Of a stretch of DNA of 53,412 nt, positions 1-9,471 are shown piece after piece (positions within the stretch are counted from its first letter, which is position 1; every line of letters begins with the position of its first letter). The notes below the pieces were generated by a model. That model did no database searches. It saw only the letters and a list, made by a program, of their open reading frames with translations, and was not told the DNA's origin. Made by a program: the position numbers and the translations under genes. The stretch comes from Deltaproteobacteria bacterium (GTDB lineage Bacteria; Myxococcota; B64-G9). The DNA lies in NCBI GenBank assembly GCA_030591445.1, contig JAUVBB010000003.1, forward strand, positions 1 through 53,412, given 5' to 3'.

Positions 1-15
1 TACTAGGGTAGCTAT

Positions 16-1728
16 ATGACCTCGGACGTCCCCGTATTCACAGAAAATAATTTCTGGAAACTCGCCACTGAACTCCTCAATCGAATCAGCCAATCGAATG
101 GCGAAACCGACACCATTCGCAATATTCTGCTGACGATAAAGAGTTTCACCCGCTTCGATGCAGTCGCCATCCGTTTACAGAAAGGGGAAGATTTCCCCTA
201 TTACGTAACAAAAGGTTTTAGCGATGAATTCGTTGCCCACGAGAAGTTTTTGTGCGCAAAAAGTATCGACGGAAAAATTGCTCGTGACCAAGACGGAAAA
301 CCAGTACTCGAATGCATGTGCGGCAGCGTGATTTCCGGCGGTACCGACGCCGGCAAACCTTTTTTCACCGCGGCGGGTAGCTTTTTCACCAACAGCACCA
401 CTAAATTACTAGCGTCGACACCCGCCGAGGACTTTCAAACTTCAACCCGAAACCGGTGCAACCAAGAAGGCTACGAATCGGTGGCGCTCATTCCATTGCG
501 CCAAAAAAACGAAATCATCGGCCTGTTGCAACTCAACCACCAGCAGCAAGATGCATTCACCCTGACCATGATCGAGTTTTTTGAGCAACTCGGCAACGCC
601 ATCGGCCTCGCCTTGCGTCAACAAACGAAAGAGGAGCAACTGCACCAAGCGCAAAAGTTAGAAGCGGTTGGTCGACTGGCCGGCGGCGTGGCCCACGACT
701 TCAATAACATCCTCACGGCTATCAACGGCTACGCGGAAATGCTGTTGGCCGGTCTGCCTGCCGATGACCCAATGGCCGAGGACATCGGCATGATCTTCGA
801 AGCCGGCCAGCGGGCCGCCTCCCTGACCGAACAACTGCTGGCGCTGGGGCGACGCAAAGCCGCGCAAACAAAAACGTTAGCCATGAATGAGATCCTGGAA
901 CGAGCCCGCAAGATGCTGGGCCGGATTCTGGGAGACAAAATCAATTTGCGCTTTGAACTAAGCGATGACCTCTGGCCGGTAAACGCCGACCCAGGCCACA
1001 TCGATCAGGTTCTACTTAACCTGGCGGTCAATGCCCGTGATGCCATGGCTGACGGAGGCACGCTCTTCGTTGGGTCCGAAAACACCCCGGAAGGTGTCTT
1101 GTTGACCGTTGCCGACGACGGCGGCGGCATGAACGAAGAGACCAGGCAACGCGCCTTCGAACCCTATTTCTCGACCAAACAAAAAGCGGGTTCCTACGGC
1201 CTGGGCTTATCAACCGTTCATGGCTTGGTCTCACAGAACCAAGGCAGCATCGAGATTGGCTCCGAACTCGGCGCCGGCACCACGGTAAAGATCTACCTGC
1301 CGCGGGCGGAGGAAAAGATTGAAACCGTGCCCCCGGCGGCCGTTGCCACTTCGTCCGGAACGGAAACCATTCTCCTGGTCGAAGACGAAGCTACCGTGCG
1401 CATGTTTACCAAGCGCATCCTGGAAAAGAATGGTTACCGAATCCTGGAAGCCGCGGAAGCAAAAGAGGCGATCGAGGTTTTTGCCCGGCATCAGAATCAG
1501 ATCCACTTGCTGCTGACGGATGTCATTATGCCCAATATGAACGGACGCGAGCTTTACGAGTCGCTACAAACTTCGGTCCCCGATCTGCGGGTGCTGTTTA
1601 TGTCTGGATATTCCGCCGACATCCTTGCCCCCAACGGCGTTCTCGACTCAAGTATCCACTTGATCGAAAAACCATTTACCGCCAAAGATTTGGTGCAGAG
1701 AGTGCGAGCGCGACTAGATCAAAACTGA
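16..1728 (+). CDS. Soluble hybrid histidine kinase (GAF-HisKA-HATPase-receiver)
   Basis: Sensor kinase that should autophosphorylate on His and pass the phosphate to its own C-terminal receiver. No membrane segment or signal peptide is seen, so it is probably cytoplasmic. Residues about 20-200 look like a GAF sensor domain with several cysteines (CMCG), which might bind a metal or sense redox; that part is inference. The H-box HDFNNIL has its His near residue 227, followed by the N-box ([10 protein letters not shown], about 335), G1 (DDGGGM, about 367) and G2 (GLGLS). The receiver spans about 448-570 with phospho-acceptor Asp near 502 ([10 protein letters not shown]) and the conserved Lys in EKPF. 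An in-frame TAG lies just before the ATG, so the gene is complete here. It is convergent with the PilZ-receiver gene 25 bases downstream. Family assignment is firm; the signal sensed is unknown. Confidence 0.9.
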   Translation: MTSDVPVFTENNFWKLATELLNRISQSNGETDTIRNILLTIKSFTRFDAVAIRLQKGEDFPYYVTKGFSDEFVAHEKFLCAKSIDGKIARDQDGKPVLECMCGSVISGGTDAGKPFFTAAGSFFTNSTTKLLASTPAEDFQTSTRNRCNQEGYESVALIPLRQKNEIIGLLQLNHQQQDAFTLTMIEFFEQLGNAIGLALRQQTKEEQLHQAQKLEAVGRLAGGVAHDFNNILTAINGYAEMLLAGLPADDPMAEDIGMIFEAGQRAASLTEQLLALGRRKAAQTKTLAMNEILERARKMLGRILGDKINLRFELSDDLWPVNADPGHIDQVLLNLAVNARDAMADGGTLFVGSENTPEGVLLTVADDGGGMNEETRQRAFEPYFSTKQKAGSYGLGLSTVHGLVSQNQGSIEIGSELGAGTTVKIYLPRAEEKIETVPPAAVATSSGTETILLVEDEATVRMFTKRILEKNGYRILEAAEAKEAIEVFARHQNQIHLLLTDVIMPNMNGRELYESLQTSVPDLRVLFMSGYSADILAPNGVLDSSIHLIEKPFTAKDLVQRVRARLDQN

Positions 1729-1753
1729 CGGTAGGCAGTTTGACAGTTGGGTT

Positions 1754-2866
1754 TTAACGGGCGGCTTCGTCAGTGATGCGAGCGGCTTCCATCAACAGGC
1801 CCTGCACACTGGTTTCGAGCTCGTCGTTGCGGCTAACATCCTGGGCAGCAAACTCAAACTGGCCGGCTTTCCAATCCAGCAATTCGACCATCATGTCCAT
1901 CTGCCCGCGACTTTCGGCGGCACCTTCGATTTCAACCGCCAGCGGTCGGCCCTCGCGAATGAAAATTCGGGCCGTGCCATCCCCCACCACCAGAATGACA
2001 CCGGTATGTCGTTCGATTTCAAGCATGGACAACACCGCCGGCAACGAGACCTGCTCCAGATCGCCACGGAGGGTCTTGTTTTCGACCGCCGAGCGATGAC
2101 TGGCCATGGTGCGCGCAACCAGGCGCTCGACGCGGGCCACCAATTCTTCCGCTTGATAGGGTTTGGCAAGGTAGTCATCAACGCCCAAACGATAACCGCG
2201 CAAGCGCTCTTTCTCGCCACCCAGGCTGGTCTGGAAAATCACCAAGACCGAGGCCAATGACGGCCGTGAACGAATCATGCGCAAAAAATCCCAGCCATCC
2301 ATGCGCGGCATCTGTACGTCGGTCAGGATAACGTCCGGCGGATCTTTCAGGCAAATGGCCAGGCCTTCCAGCCCGTCCTCTGCCATCTTCACTTTGTCGC
2401 CACGCTTTTCGAAGACCGCGGCGGCACTCTCGCGATAGGACTTGTCGTCGTCGACGACCAACACTTTTAGCGAGCGCTGAACCGCTGCGGACATCGACCT
2501 TTCGGCAGCCTCGCTGGATTTGACCGAGATAAATTCCTCGATGCGCTGCATGCTTTCTTCGAGCATGTCGAGAAACTCAATCCCTAAACCGGAGGGCCGC
2601 CCGGGACCAGAATCTTTGAGGCCGCGCACATAGATAACTTTGCCGATACAACTGACCTGACCGCCGCCTTCGGGTAAACCGATATGCAGGCGAATCACGG
2701 AATTCAGGGGCAAAAAACGCTCGGTCTTGATAAACAAGCCACCTTTGGAAATATTGCGCGTGTAATCGACCAGCAACTTGTCCATGTCGGGATAACTAAC
2801 GCGAAACTCGGTTTTCACTCGCACCGACTGCCGCCGCTTCTCCCAATCTTCATTTTTTTCGGACAC
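1754..2866 (-). CDS. PilZ - receiver - DUF4388 fusion protein
   Basis: Three-domain cytoplasmic regulator of 370 residues. PilZ (about 8-120) keeps both parts of the c-di-GMP motif: an Arg-rich start (RRQSVR) and NISKGG. The receiver (about 138-255) has its phospho-Asp near 183 in LTDVQMPRMDG and a KPY Lys motif, so it looks active. DUF4388/PATAN (about 275-365) begins LRGDLEQVSLPAVLSMLE, a fold common in myxobacteria and thought to mediate protein contacts. The ORF track starts at a TTG at 3007, but GTG at 2866 is preferred: GGGAGAG sits 7 bases upstream and the extra 47 residues do not look like a domain. The same domains occur split over two adjacent genes at 28095-30784. Output is unknown; combined c-di-GMP and phosphorelay input is inferred. 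Confidence 0.87.
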   Translation of the reverse strand: MSEKNEDWEKRRQSVRVKTEFRVSYPDMDKLLVDYTRNISKGGLFIKTERFLPLNSVIRLHIGLPEGGGQVSCIGKVIYVRGLKDSGPGRPSGLGIEFLDMLEESMQRIEEFISVKSSEAAERSMSAAVQRSLKVLVVDDDKSYRESAAAVFEKRGDKVKMAEDGLEGLAICLKDPPDVILTDVQMPRMDGWDFLRMIRSRPSLASVLVIFQTSLGGEKERLRGYRLGVDDYLAKPYQAEELVARVERLVARTMASHRSAVENKTLRGDLEQVSLPAVLSMLEIERHTGVILVVGDGTARIFIREGRPLAVEIEGAAESRGQMDMMVELLDWKAGQFEFAAQDVSRNDELETSVQGLLMEAARITDEAAR

Positions 2867-3079
2867 TTTCGATCTCTCCCGCGAACCGATTGGTACCACA
2901 AAGATTAAATCTGTCGATGCCAGTAGAAAGTTTACTGAGTAAAAAGTTTGATTGCAAGAATATGTTGCGCTACCAAGTTCGGCCACCAAAGTGACCACTT
3001 GAACCAAGGCTTCTTACTGTGCCTAAGCGGCTGTTAAACTATGAGAAGGTAAGATGACATCTCGTTACTAAGTAGCTCT

Positions 3080-3096
3080 TGCGCCAGTTTGGCGCA
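3080..3096. promoter_or_regulatory. NtrC-like palindrome, candidate enhancer
   Basis: Perfect inverted repeat TGCGCCA-gtt-TGGCGCA. Its layout resembles the known NtrC operator core (GCACCA...TGGTGC), with one changed base per arm. Its centre is about 100 bases upstream of the -24 element at 3187, a usual place for activators of sigma-54 RNA polymerase. No T-run follows, so a terminator is less likely. Binding by an NtrC-family protein is inferred. Confidence 0.5.
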
Positions 3097-3113
3097 CTTA
3101 TAAATATTACCGA

Positions 3114-3125
3114 TTGTAATTACAA
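3114..3125. promoter_or_regulatory. Perfect 12-base palindrome
   Basis: TTGTAATTACAA, a perfect AT-rich palindrome between the NtrC-like repeat and the sigma-54 promoter, centred about 67 bases upstream of the -24 box. It could be a second regulator site (activator or bending protein). Short AT-rich palindromes also arise by chance in such spacers. Confidence 0.3.
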
Positions 3126-3186
3126 ATATCCTTTTTTTTCTGCAAACATTACAACACATTACACGGTCTAGATTTTAGTGCATTTT

Positions 3187-3201
3187 TGGCACATCCTTTG
3201 C
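3187..3201 (+). promoter_or_regulatory. Sigma-54 (-24/-12) promoter for the amidase gene
   Basis: TGGCACATCCTTTGC matches the consensus TGGCACGNNNNTTGC at every fixed position but one (A for G at position 7), with correct spacing between the GG and GC elements. Transcription would begin near 3213, giving an untranslated leader of about 47 bases before the ATG at 3260. It lies in a non-coding spacer just upstream of a gene on the right strand, with palindromes at enhancer distance. Confidence 0.8.
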
Positions 3202-3259
3202 TTATAGACTGGTAATGTATTCCTTGCTGCGATGCACCCCCGATCGTGAGGAGAAAAAC

Positions 3260-4687
3260 ATGAAACAACAAGAACTTATGACCATGATGGTGATTGTATC
3301 CCTGGGCGTGTTGCTTAACGCCTGTGCCCCAGGCGAAATCACGACCATGGGAGATCTGGGGGAACTATACAACACTCATGGGCAGAAAGCAGACGCCCTC
3401 TTTGATGCCAACGGCTATGCCGCGCCCGTGTTTGCCCAGAGTCCTTTTGTCCGGGTCGGTCTCATGTGGGACGCACAGGAAGATACCTTGCTGGAGGGCC
3501 GCTTCGCCGATGAAGCCGGAAACTGGACTCGCTGGCAATCCATTGACGCCAATTGGCAAGAGGATCTAGCCCACAATGCCCATCTGGATGTCGAAGGCAT
3601 GAACAAACTTGGGTTTCAACTTCGCCTGGTGGCGGGTCCGCCGCCCAGCCGGCTCTGGACGGAAGGCATCGACGAATTAGGGGAAGCCATCGTCGATGGC
3701 TACGATGATGACATGCGTTCCAGTTCAGCGGCGCTGGTCGCTTATGCCGCGCCCAGCGATCTGGTCAACTCGCGCAGTGTGTGGGGCGCGCGCTCGCCGG
3801 CCTGTTCTTCGTCGGCGCATACGCCTTCAATGGTCACGGTACACCACAGCGCTACCCCCTTGCCCGACTCTATCTCGCCCGCCGCCCGGGTTCGACAAAT
3901 TCAAAGCTACCACATCGATAGCCGGGGCTGGTGTGACATCGGCTACCACTTCATGGTGGACTGGAACGGAGACATCTGGCAGGGACGCGCGGAGACCGTC
4001 ACCGCGGCCCATGTTGCCTATCACAATACCAACAATATCGGTGTGTCTTTCCTGGGCACCTATACCAACACCGCCGCCACCGCCACCCAACTCGACAAAG
4101 CGGGCGCCTTGCTAGCCTGGCTGGCAGACGTCTACATGATTCCGGTAGATCGCGACCATCTTCTCGGACACCGCGATTGGGTCGCCAATGAGTGCCCGGG
4201 CGAACAACTCTACCACCAACTCGACGACATCCTGGCACGGGCCAGCGGCGGTGGTGCGGGCCCCGAACCGGCTGGATTTCTAAAAGGCGTGGTGTTTGTT
4301 GATCGCGGGCTAGGCACCGCGGACATGAGCGAGCGCGTGGGCGGCGCCGTCATTTCCCTTAGCACTGGGGCAAGTACCCAGGCCGCGAGCACGGATGCCT
4401 ATTGGTCCATCGAACTGCCGGCTGGTACTTACACGGTTACCGCTTCAGCGGACGGTTTCCTAAACGGGGTCAAGACCTGCACGGTGACCGCGGGCCAAGA
4501 CAGTTGGTGTTCGATAGGGATAGAACCCTTCCTGGATCCATGTCAGGGAGAAACTTACGTGGGTCGCTGCGACGGCAACACCGTAGTCTGGTGTGAAAGT
4601 GATCGGATCTATTATTGGAATTGTTCCGACGCGGGCCGCGTCTGCGCCTACGATCCCTATTGGCAATACTATTCTTGCCGGCGATAA
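3260..4687 (+). CDS. PGRP-type peptidoglycan amidase lipoprotein
   Basis: Predicted exported N-acetylmuramoyl-L-alanine amidase, which would cut the bond between glycan and stem peptide in the cell wall. The start is ATG 3260 (GAGGAG upstream) rather than the track's 3215, giving a lipoprotein signal ending LLNAC. The amidase/PGRP domain spans about 165-325: HHSAT (about 195-199), IGYHFMVD, and GHRDW...ECPG supply the expected zinc ligands (His, His, Cys) and catalytic Tyr. A carboxypeptidase-regulatory-like beta domain follows (PAGTYTVTASADGF), then a Cys-rich tail of about 45 residues. The N-terminal 140 residues are unassigned. It sits behind a sigma-54 promoter, unusual for a housekeeping amidase, suggesting a role in a developmental or envelope-stress programme (inference). 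Confidence 0.85.
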   Translation: MKQQELMTMMVIVSLGVLLNACAPGEITTMGDLGELYNTHGQKADALFDANGYAAPVFAQSPFVRVGLMWDAQEDTLLEGRFADEAGNWTRWQSIDANWQEDLAHNAHLDVEGMNKLGFQLRLVAGPPPSRLWTEGIDELGEAIVDGYDDDMRSSSAALVAYAAPSDLVNSRSVWGARSPACSSSAHTPSMVTVHHSATPLPDSISPAARVRQIQSYHIDSRGWCDIGYHFMVDWNGDIWQGRAETVTAAHVAYHNTNNIGVSFLGTYTNTAATATQLDKAGALLAWLADVYMIPVDRDHLLGHRDWVANECPGEQLYHQLDDILARASGGGAGPEPAGFLKGVVFVDRGLGTADMSERVGGAVISLSTGASTQAASTDAYWSIELPAGTYTVTASADGFLNGVKTCTVTAGQDSWCSIGIEPFLDPCQGETYVGRCDGNTVVWCESDRIYYWNCSDAGRVCAYDPYWQYYSCRR

Positions 4688-4695
4688 AATCGCGC

Positions 4696-5013
4696 TTAGA
4701 TAAACTGCTGAAACCACTCCTCGGTCGCATGGTGAATCTCGACGCCAAATCCCATGTGCTCGGTTTGACGTAGATCGATCGGCACCCAGTGCTTCCAGGC
4801 CACCTTACCCTCCACCCGAATGGTTCCACCCGGCAAATCGATCTCCATGCCAACGTTCTGACCGGGTTCCGGCAAATGAGAAGTGCGGATGAACAAACCA
4901 CGCGGACTGATGTTGTCGGTATAACCCGTGCGTTCCTTCGGATCATCGGCCAGTCGAAAACGAACCGCAATCCGCTTATCGAGTCTTGGCAGTATTCGTT
5001 TATTTGTACCCAA
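4696..5013 (-). CDS. Single-domain PilZ protein
   Basis: 105-residue protein that is essentially one PilZ domain, a c-di-GMP receptor fold. Both binding motifs are present: RLDKR (RxxxR) near the N terminus and DNISPRG before GLFIRT. The start is TTG at 5013; no ATG or GTG is available between it and the in-frame stop upstream, and no clear ribosome-binding site is seen. Its start lies 16 bases after the stop of the FHA gene on the same strand, so translation is probably coupled. The 187-residue ORF overlapping it in another frame is a shadow. The target is unknown. Confidence 0.8.
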   Translation of the reverse strand: MGTNKRILPRLDKRIAVRFRLADDPKERTGYTDNISPRGLFIRTSHLPEPGQNVGMEIDLPGGTIRVEGKVAWKHWVPIDLRQTEHMGFGVEIHHATEEWFQQFI

Positions 5014-5029
5014 GGACCGGGCCCGGAAC

Positions 5030-5590
5030 TCAACTAGGATTTTCTTTCAGGTGCCGAATGAAGGTATCGATGTCCACGAACTCGAACACGTAGTGCCAGA
5101 GCATGATGACGTCTTTGTTCCTGACTCTTACCGGTTCGTTTTTCTTTAAGCGGACGTTATTGACCTTGGTACCGTTGGTCGAGCCCATATCCACCAAACT
5201 GTAGCTGTCTTCCCCTTCCATGAGAAAGGCCGCATGCAGCTTGGAGATCTTGCTTGCCCGGATGATGATGTCGTTATTCTTGGCCCGCCCCACGGTGATT
5301 TTTGATTTGAAAACATTCCGGTGGGTCTTGTGCACGGCCACCACTCGCTCGCCTTCGGGCATGCCTTTTTCTTCGTTCAGCAGGCTGTCGGCGCTGACTT
5401 GAATGGTCTTGGGGCCCAAGAAATCGGCTCGATCGGACATGCCGTCGGTCGCCAGCAAAAACATGTACGGGTGCGGATGGTAGCGCCGAAAGACTTCTTC
5501 CCCTTTGTCCTTCAACTCTTGCGACAATTGCTCAACCGAGATAGTCTCGATCTCTGTAATCTCACCTTCCTTCGAATCAATAACAGGCAT
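5030..5590 (-). CDS. FHA-domain protein (paralogue A)
   Basis: Cytoplasmic FHA protein, expected to bind phosphothreonine peptides made by Hanks-type kinases. The FHA core has TVGRAKNNDIII, SKLHAAF and GSTNGTKVN, the canonical Arg, Ser, His and Asn contacts. An N-terminal part of about 95 residues (IETISVEQLSQELK...) is shared only with the divergent neighbour at 5721. ATG 5590 is chosen because it gives an N terminus similar to the paralogue; the track start at 5641 adds residues lacking similarity. A weak -10-like TATCGT lies 7 bases before this ATG. Co-directional with the PilZ gene at 4696, pointing to a two-gene operon joining phosphothreonine and c-di-GMP reading. Confidence 0.82.
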   Translation of the reverse strand: MPVIDSKEGEITEIETISVEQLSQELKDKGEEVFRRYHPHPYMFLLATDGMSDRADFLGPKTIQVSADSLLNEEKGMPEGERVVAVHKTHRNVFKSKITVGRAKNNDIIIRASKISKLHAAFLMEGEDSYSLVDMGSTNGTKVNNVRLKKNEPVRVRNKDVIMLWHYVFEFVDIDTFIRHLKENPS

Positions 5591-5684
5591 AAGCACTACG
5601 ATAATCGAAAACAATCGCCGACGCAAGGATCCTTTGCACATCTTTCCCGCCCCAAAGGAAACAATAATTTAATCGGACCTCTAC

Positions 5685-5712
5685 TTGACAATTTTACGCT
5701 ATCAATTATGCT
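5685..5712 (+). promoter_or_regulatory. Sigma-70-type promoter for FHA paralogue B
   Basis: TTGACA at 5685-5690, a 16-base spacer, and TATGCT at 5707-5712. The -10 box ends 8 bases before the ATG at 5721, so transcription would begin almost at that codon, as in leaderless messages. If translation instead starts at ATG 5739, AGGA at 5728 would serve as ribosome-binding site. Confidence 0.55.
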
Positions 5713-5720
5713 GAAATTAT

Positions 5721-6275
5721 ATGGCACAGGAAAAAGATATGCAGCCGAATGAAATCGAGACGCTTTCGGTTTCAACTCTGAGCAAAGAACTCAAAGAACT
5801 GGGTGATAGCGGTTTTCGGCGCAAATACTCTCATCCTTTTCTTTTTCTGGTGGCCACCGATCGTTTCCCCGGCGGAACCTCCGAGTGGCTCGATCCCAAA
5901 ACCATTCAGACCATGCCCGACAGTGCCTCTTTGGCAGAGAAAACTTTGCCTTCACGAAAATGGGCGGTGCCGCTGCTTAAGTCTGATCGCAATGTGTTTA
6001 GTTCCAAAATCACGGTCGGCCGGGCCAAGAACAACGACATCATCATTCGCGCCGGCAAGATTTCCAAGTTGCATGCGGCTTTTCTCATCGAAGACAACGA
6101 GTCTTTCGGCATCAAAGACATGGGCTCGACCAACGGCACCAAAGTCAATCATGTCCTGCTCACCGAAAATGAATCGGCTACGCTCAAGGACCAAGACTTT
6201 GTCACCTTTTGGCAGTATGCCTTCGAATTTGTCAGCCTGGACACGATGGTCCAGCACCTGCAAAGCCTAATCTAA
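5721..6275 (+). CDS. FHA-domain protein (paralogue B)
   Basis: Divergent sister of the FHA gene at 5030; the two share an N-terminal region and a nearly identical FHA core (TVGRAKNNDIIIR, KISKLHAAF, DMGSTNGTKVN). The residues needed for phosphothreonine binding are present. The start is ambiguous: ATG 5721 lies 8 bases after a good -10 box (leaderless geometry), while ATG 5739 has AGGA at proper spacing. The longer form is listed because its N terminus matches the paralogue better. Convergent with glnS, 23 bases downstream. The inverted pair points to a local duplication (inference). Confidence 0.82.
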   Translation: MAQEKDMQPNEIETLSVSTLSKELKELGDSGFRRKYSHPFLFLVATDRFPGGTSEWLDPKTIQTMPDSASLAEKTLPSRKWAVPLLKSDRNVFSSKITVGRAKNNDIIIRAGKISKLHAAFLIEDNESFGIKDMGSTNGTKVNHVLLTENESATLKDQDFVTFWQYAFEFVSLDTMVQHLQSLI

Positions 6276-6298
6276 CCCCTGGTTTAACTCCCCCCTAT

Positions 6299-8002
6299 TT
6301 ACTTCTTTGCTTTCTTGGCGATTTTGGCCCAGGAATCTCGCAAAGCCACGGTTCGATTGAACACCTTCCGGGTGGGCGAAGACGCAACCGGGTCCAAGGC
6401 GAAGTATCCTTGGCGCTCAAACTGATATTTTTGGCCGGGCTGGGCTTGGTCCAAGCTTGCTTCCAATTGACAATCCGCTAACACTTGCAAGGAGTCCGGG
6501 TTCAGATCGGCATGCCAGTCCGCGTCCTTTCCTACCCCCGGCTTTTCGGTCAAAAAGAGCCGGTCGTAAAGACGCACTTCGGCGGCAAGCGCATGGGCGG
6601 CCGACACCCAATGAATGGTGCCCTTGACCCGCCGCCCATCCGGGGCATTGCCCCCTTTGGTTGCAGGGTCGTAACGGCAACCCAATTCGATAACCTCGCC
6701 GCTTTCGGGATCCTTGACCACCCGCTCGCAGGTAATCAGATAGGCCCAGCGCAAACGCACTTCCCGTCCCGGGCCCAGGCGGAAGAATTTCTTGGGCGGA
6801 TCTTCCATGAAGTCGGTCCGTTCGATATAAAGTTCCCGCGAAAAAGGAACCTGGCGCGAGCCCATCTTCTGGGGATCATCGGGAAGATTGGGCGCCTCGA
6901 AGTGTTCGACCTGGTCCTCGGGATAATTATCAATCACCACTTTGAGCGGCCGCAATACGCCCATTACCCGCGGGACTTTCCAGTTCAAGTCGTCTCGTAT
7001 GCTGTGCTCAAGCAATGCCACGTCGACCAGACTGTCCCTTTTGGCTACACCTATTCGTTCACAAAAGTTGCGGATGGCCTCGGGGGTGTAACCACGACGG
7101 CGCAGGCCCGACAGCGTGGGCATACGCGGGTCGTCCCAGCCGCTAACCACTTTCTCTTCCACCAACTGCATCAGCTTGCGCTTACTCAACATGGTATAGC
7201 TCAGGTTGAGCCGGGCAAATTCGATTTGTTGCGGGTGACTTTCGACCGGCAGCTGCGCCAGGAACCAATCATACAAGGGTCGGTTGTTCTGGAACTCTAG
7301 CGTGCAGATAGAGTGGGTGATGCCTTCGATGGAATCGGATAGGCAGTGGGCAAAATCGTACATCGGGTAGATACACCAGCTGTCACCCGTACGATGATGG
7401 TCAACCTTGCGAATACGGTAAATGGTCGGATCGCGCAGGCTTATGTTGGCAGCAGCCATGTCGATTTTGGCCCGCAGCACCCGGGCACCGTCGGCAAACT
7501 CTCCCGCCCGCATGCGCTGGAATAAGTCCAGGTTCTCTTCCACCCCGCGGTCGCGATAGGGACTGTTCTGACCGGGTTCGGTCATGGTGCCCCGGGTCTT
7601 GCGGGTCTCTTCGGCGCTCAAATCACAGACATAGGCCTTGCCTTGCCGGATAAGTTCTTCGGCAAACTGATACAGTTTCTCGAAATAATCCGAAGCGAAA
7701 AATTGCCGATCTTCCCAGTCGTAGCCCAGCCAACGCACATCTTCCTTGATGGAATCGGTATACTCGACATCTTCCTTGACCGGGTTGGTGTCATCAAAAC
7801 GCAGGTTGCACTTGCCGTCCTGGTTCTCGGCCGCGATGCCGAAATTAAGCACAATGGATTTGGCATGGCCGATGTGAAGATAGCCGTTGGGCTCGGGCGG
7901 AAAACGGGTGCGTACCTTACCGTTATGTTTCTTGCTTTCCAAATCATTGGCAACAATGGTGCGAACAAAATCCAAGGACTCTTTTTGCTCATTCGTGCTC
8001 AT
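6299..8002 (-). CDS. glnS: Glutaminyl-tRNA synthetase
   Basis: Class I aminoacyl-tRNA synthetase that charges tRNA-Gln with glutamine in the cytoplasm. The N-terminal catalytic part has [16 protein letters not shown] (HIGH motif, about residue 40) and the KMSKS-equivalent MLSKRKLM, followed by the two-part beta-barrel anticodon-binding region. With ATG 8002 it is 567 residues, close to the roughly 550 usual for bacterial GlnRS; the track's extra 90 N-terminal residues run into the symporter gene and are rejected. It begins 20 bases after the AGCS symporter on the same strand, so the two are probably co-transcribed. Its presence implies direct glutamine charging instead of relying only on the GatCAB transamidation route. 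Confidence 0.95.
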   Translation of the reverse strand: MSTNEQKESLDFVRTIVANDLESKKHNGKVRTRFPPEPNGYLHIGHAKSIVLNFGIAAENQDGKCNLRFDDTNPVKEDVEYTDSIKEDVRWLGYDWEDRQFFASDYFEKLYQFAEELIRQGKAYVCDLSAEETRKTRGTMTEPGQNSPYRDRGVEENLDLFQRMRAGEFADGARVLRAKIDMAAANISLRDPTIYRIRKVDHHRTGDSWCIYPMYDFAHCLSDSIEGITHSICTLEFQNNRPLYDWFLAQLPVESHPQQIEFARLNLSYTMLSKRKLMQLVEEKVVSGWDDPRMPTLSGLRRRGYTPEAIRNFCERIGVAKRDSLVDVALLEHSIRDDLNWKVPRVMGVLRPLKVVIDNYPEDQVEHFEAPNLPDDPQKMGSRQVPFSRELYIERTDFMEDPPKKFFRLGPGREVRLRWAYLITCERVVKDPESGEVIELGCRYDPATKGGNAPDGRRVKGTIHWVSAAHALAAEVRLYDRLFLTEKPGVGKDADWHADLNPDSLQVLADCQLEASLDQAQPGQKYQFERQGYFALDPVASSPTRKVFNRTVALRDSWAKIAKKAKK

Positions 8003-8022
8003 GTGCGGTTTTTTCCTTTTTG

Positions 8023-9441
8023 CTACCGAAGCGTTTCGTGGTTTTGGGCAAAGTATTCCTTGGTCATCTTGACCACCACCGGTGAAAGAATGATCAATGC
8101 TATCAAGTTCGGTACGGTCATGACCGTAATGACCGCATCGACGAATTTCCAGACCAACTCCTTGGCCCAAACCGCGCCAATGAAGATGAACACACAATAC
8201 ACATAGCGATAAGGCATCACCCATCGTTGGCCAAACAGGTAGCCCACGCAGCGGTCGCCATAATAGGACCAAGATATGGCCGTGGTAAAGGCAAACAACA
8301 ACAAACCTATCGATACCACGATGCCACCGAGTTTGGTTTCCCCCACCGTCCAGTCCAAACCAGTCTCAAAGGCTTGGTAGGTCATGGCGGCGCCCATTTC
8401 TCCGCAAGTCCAGGCGCCAGTGCTTAGGATGACCAGCGCGGTCAAGGTGCAAATGATCAGGGTATCGAGCAGGGGCCCGGTCATGGCCACCAGGCCCTCG
8501 CGCACCGGATATTCAGTCTTGGCCGCCGCGTGGGCAATGGCCGCCGAGCCCTGTCCGGCTTCGTTGCTGAAAAGTCCCCGGGCAATGCCATAGCGCATGG
8601 TGAGCATGATGGTAGAACCGATAAAGCCGCCCGTCGCACCGACCGGCGTGAAGGCGCCCTTGAAAATCATGACGAAGATGCCCGGGATATCGGCGATGTT
8701 GAATATCACCACCAACAGCGCCGCGCCGATATACAGGGTGGCCATGAAGGGCACCATTTTTTCGGCGACCTTGCCGATTCGCTTGATGCCACCGACCACC
8801 ACCAGCCAAACCAGGCCCGCCAAAATCAAGCCGATAAGGTATTTGGGAATCTGGTAACCATCGCCAATGGGAATTACGAAACGATTGACCGCGTCAGCCA
8901 TGGAGTTGGATTGAGCCATATTGCCGGTACCCAAAGAGCAGAGCACGCCGCCCACGGCAAACAAGATGGCCAGCGGTTTTGCCAATCGGCCCAATGTCTT
9001 TTTGCAGGCATGCTCGATGTAATACATGGGGCCGCCCGAGACCGACCCATCTTCGTGCACGGTACGGTATTTGAGTGACAAGGTACATTCGGCAAACTTG
9101 GTGGCCATGCCCAGAAATCCGGTCACCCATAACCAGAATACCGCCCCGGGACCACCGTAGTAGATGCCTAAGGCCACCCCGGCGATGTTACCGGTTCCAA
9201 TCGTCGCCGAAAGCGCGGCACACAAAGCCTGGAAGTGGTTGATGTCTCCGGTATCATCCGGATTGTCGTACTTACCCCGCACCACTGCCAGCGCATGTTT
9301 GAGCTGGCGCAGCTGAATGCCCTTGAGCCAAAAGGTGTACAACAAGCCCACCGGAATCAGCAAGAACATCAAGGCATAGGTGCCCACATACTCGTTGTAA
9401 AAATCCAGGATGCTACCGATCCACTCCCCGAACGCTTCCAT
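8023..9441 (-). CDS. AGCS-family sodium:amino-acid symporter
   Basis: Inner-membrane sodium-coupled transporter for alanine, glycine or glutamine (AGCS family). About 10-11 hydrophobic segments over 472 residues is the family norm. Recognisable segments include [23 protein letters not shown] near the N terminus, GGPMYYIEH, and [20 protein letters not shown] 9441 has AAAGGCG upstream. It lies between the large surface-protein gene (30-base gap) and glnS (20-base gap). The close link to glnS suggests glutamine as substrate, since some family members carry glutamine, but sequence alone does not decide this. Confidence 0.92.
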   Translation of the reverse strand: MEAFGEWIGSILDFYNEYVGTYALMFLLIPVGLLYTFWLKGIQLRQLKHALAVVRGKYDNPDDTGDINHFQALCAALSATIGTGNIAGVALGIYYGGPGAVFWLWVTGFLGMATKFAECTLSLKYRTVHEDGSVSGGPMYYIEHACKKTLGRLAKPLAILFAVGGVLCSLGTGNMAQSNSMADAVNRFVIPIGDGYQIPKYLIGLILAGLVWLVVVGGIKRIGKVAEKMVPFMATLYIGAALLVVIFNIADIPGIFVMIFKGAFTPVGATGGFIGSTIMLTMRYGIARGLFSNEAGQGSAAIAHAAAKTEYPVREGLVAMTGPLLDTLIICTLTALVILSTGAWTCGEMGAAMTYQAFETGLDWTVGETKLGGIVVSIGLLLFAFTTAISWSYYGDRCVGYLFGQRWVMPYRYVYCVFIFIGAVWAKELVWKFVDAVITVMTVPNLIALIILSPVVVKMTKEYFAQNHETLR

Positions 9442-9471
9442 TTATTTTGCGCCTTTCTGTATTGTCCAAAA

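Larger units (their letters stand above)
2867..3259. other. 393-base divergent intergenic region
   Basis: AT-richer spacer between the divergent PilZ-receiver-DUF4388 gene and the amidase gene. It holds a sigma-54-type promoter facing the amidase and two perfect palindromes upstream of it, listed separately. No convincing sigma-70 promoter was picked out for the leftward gene, and no ORF with a ribosome-binding site was found. Confidence 0.7.

Noticed and set aside
4470-5033. 187-residue minus-strand ORF overlapping the amidase and PilZ genes
   Set aside because: The PilZ reading frame on the same strand has conserved motifs; this one covers two real genes and has none.
6485-7300. 271-residue plus-strand ORF
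   Set aside because: It is antisense to the catalytic and anticodon-binding regions of glnS, which is certain; no motif is seen in it.
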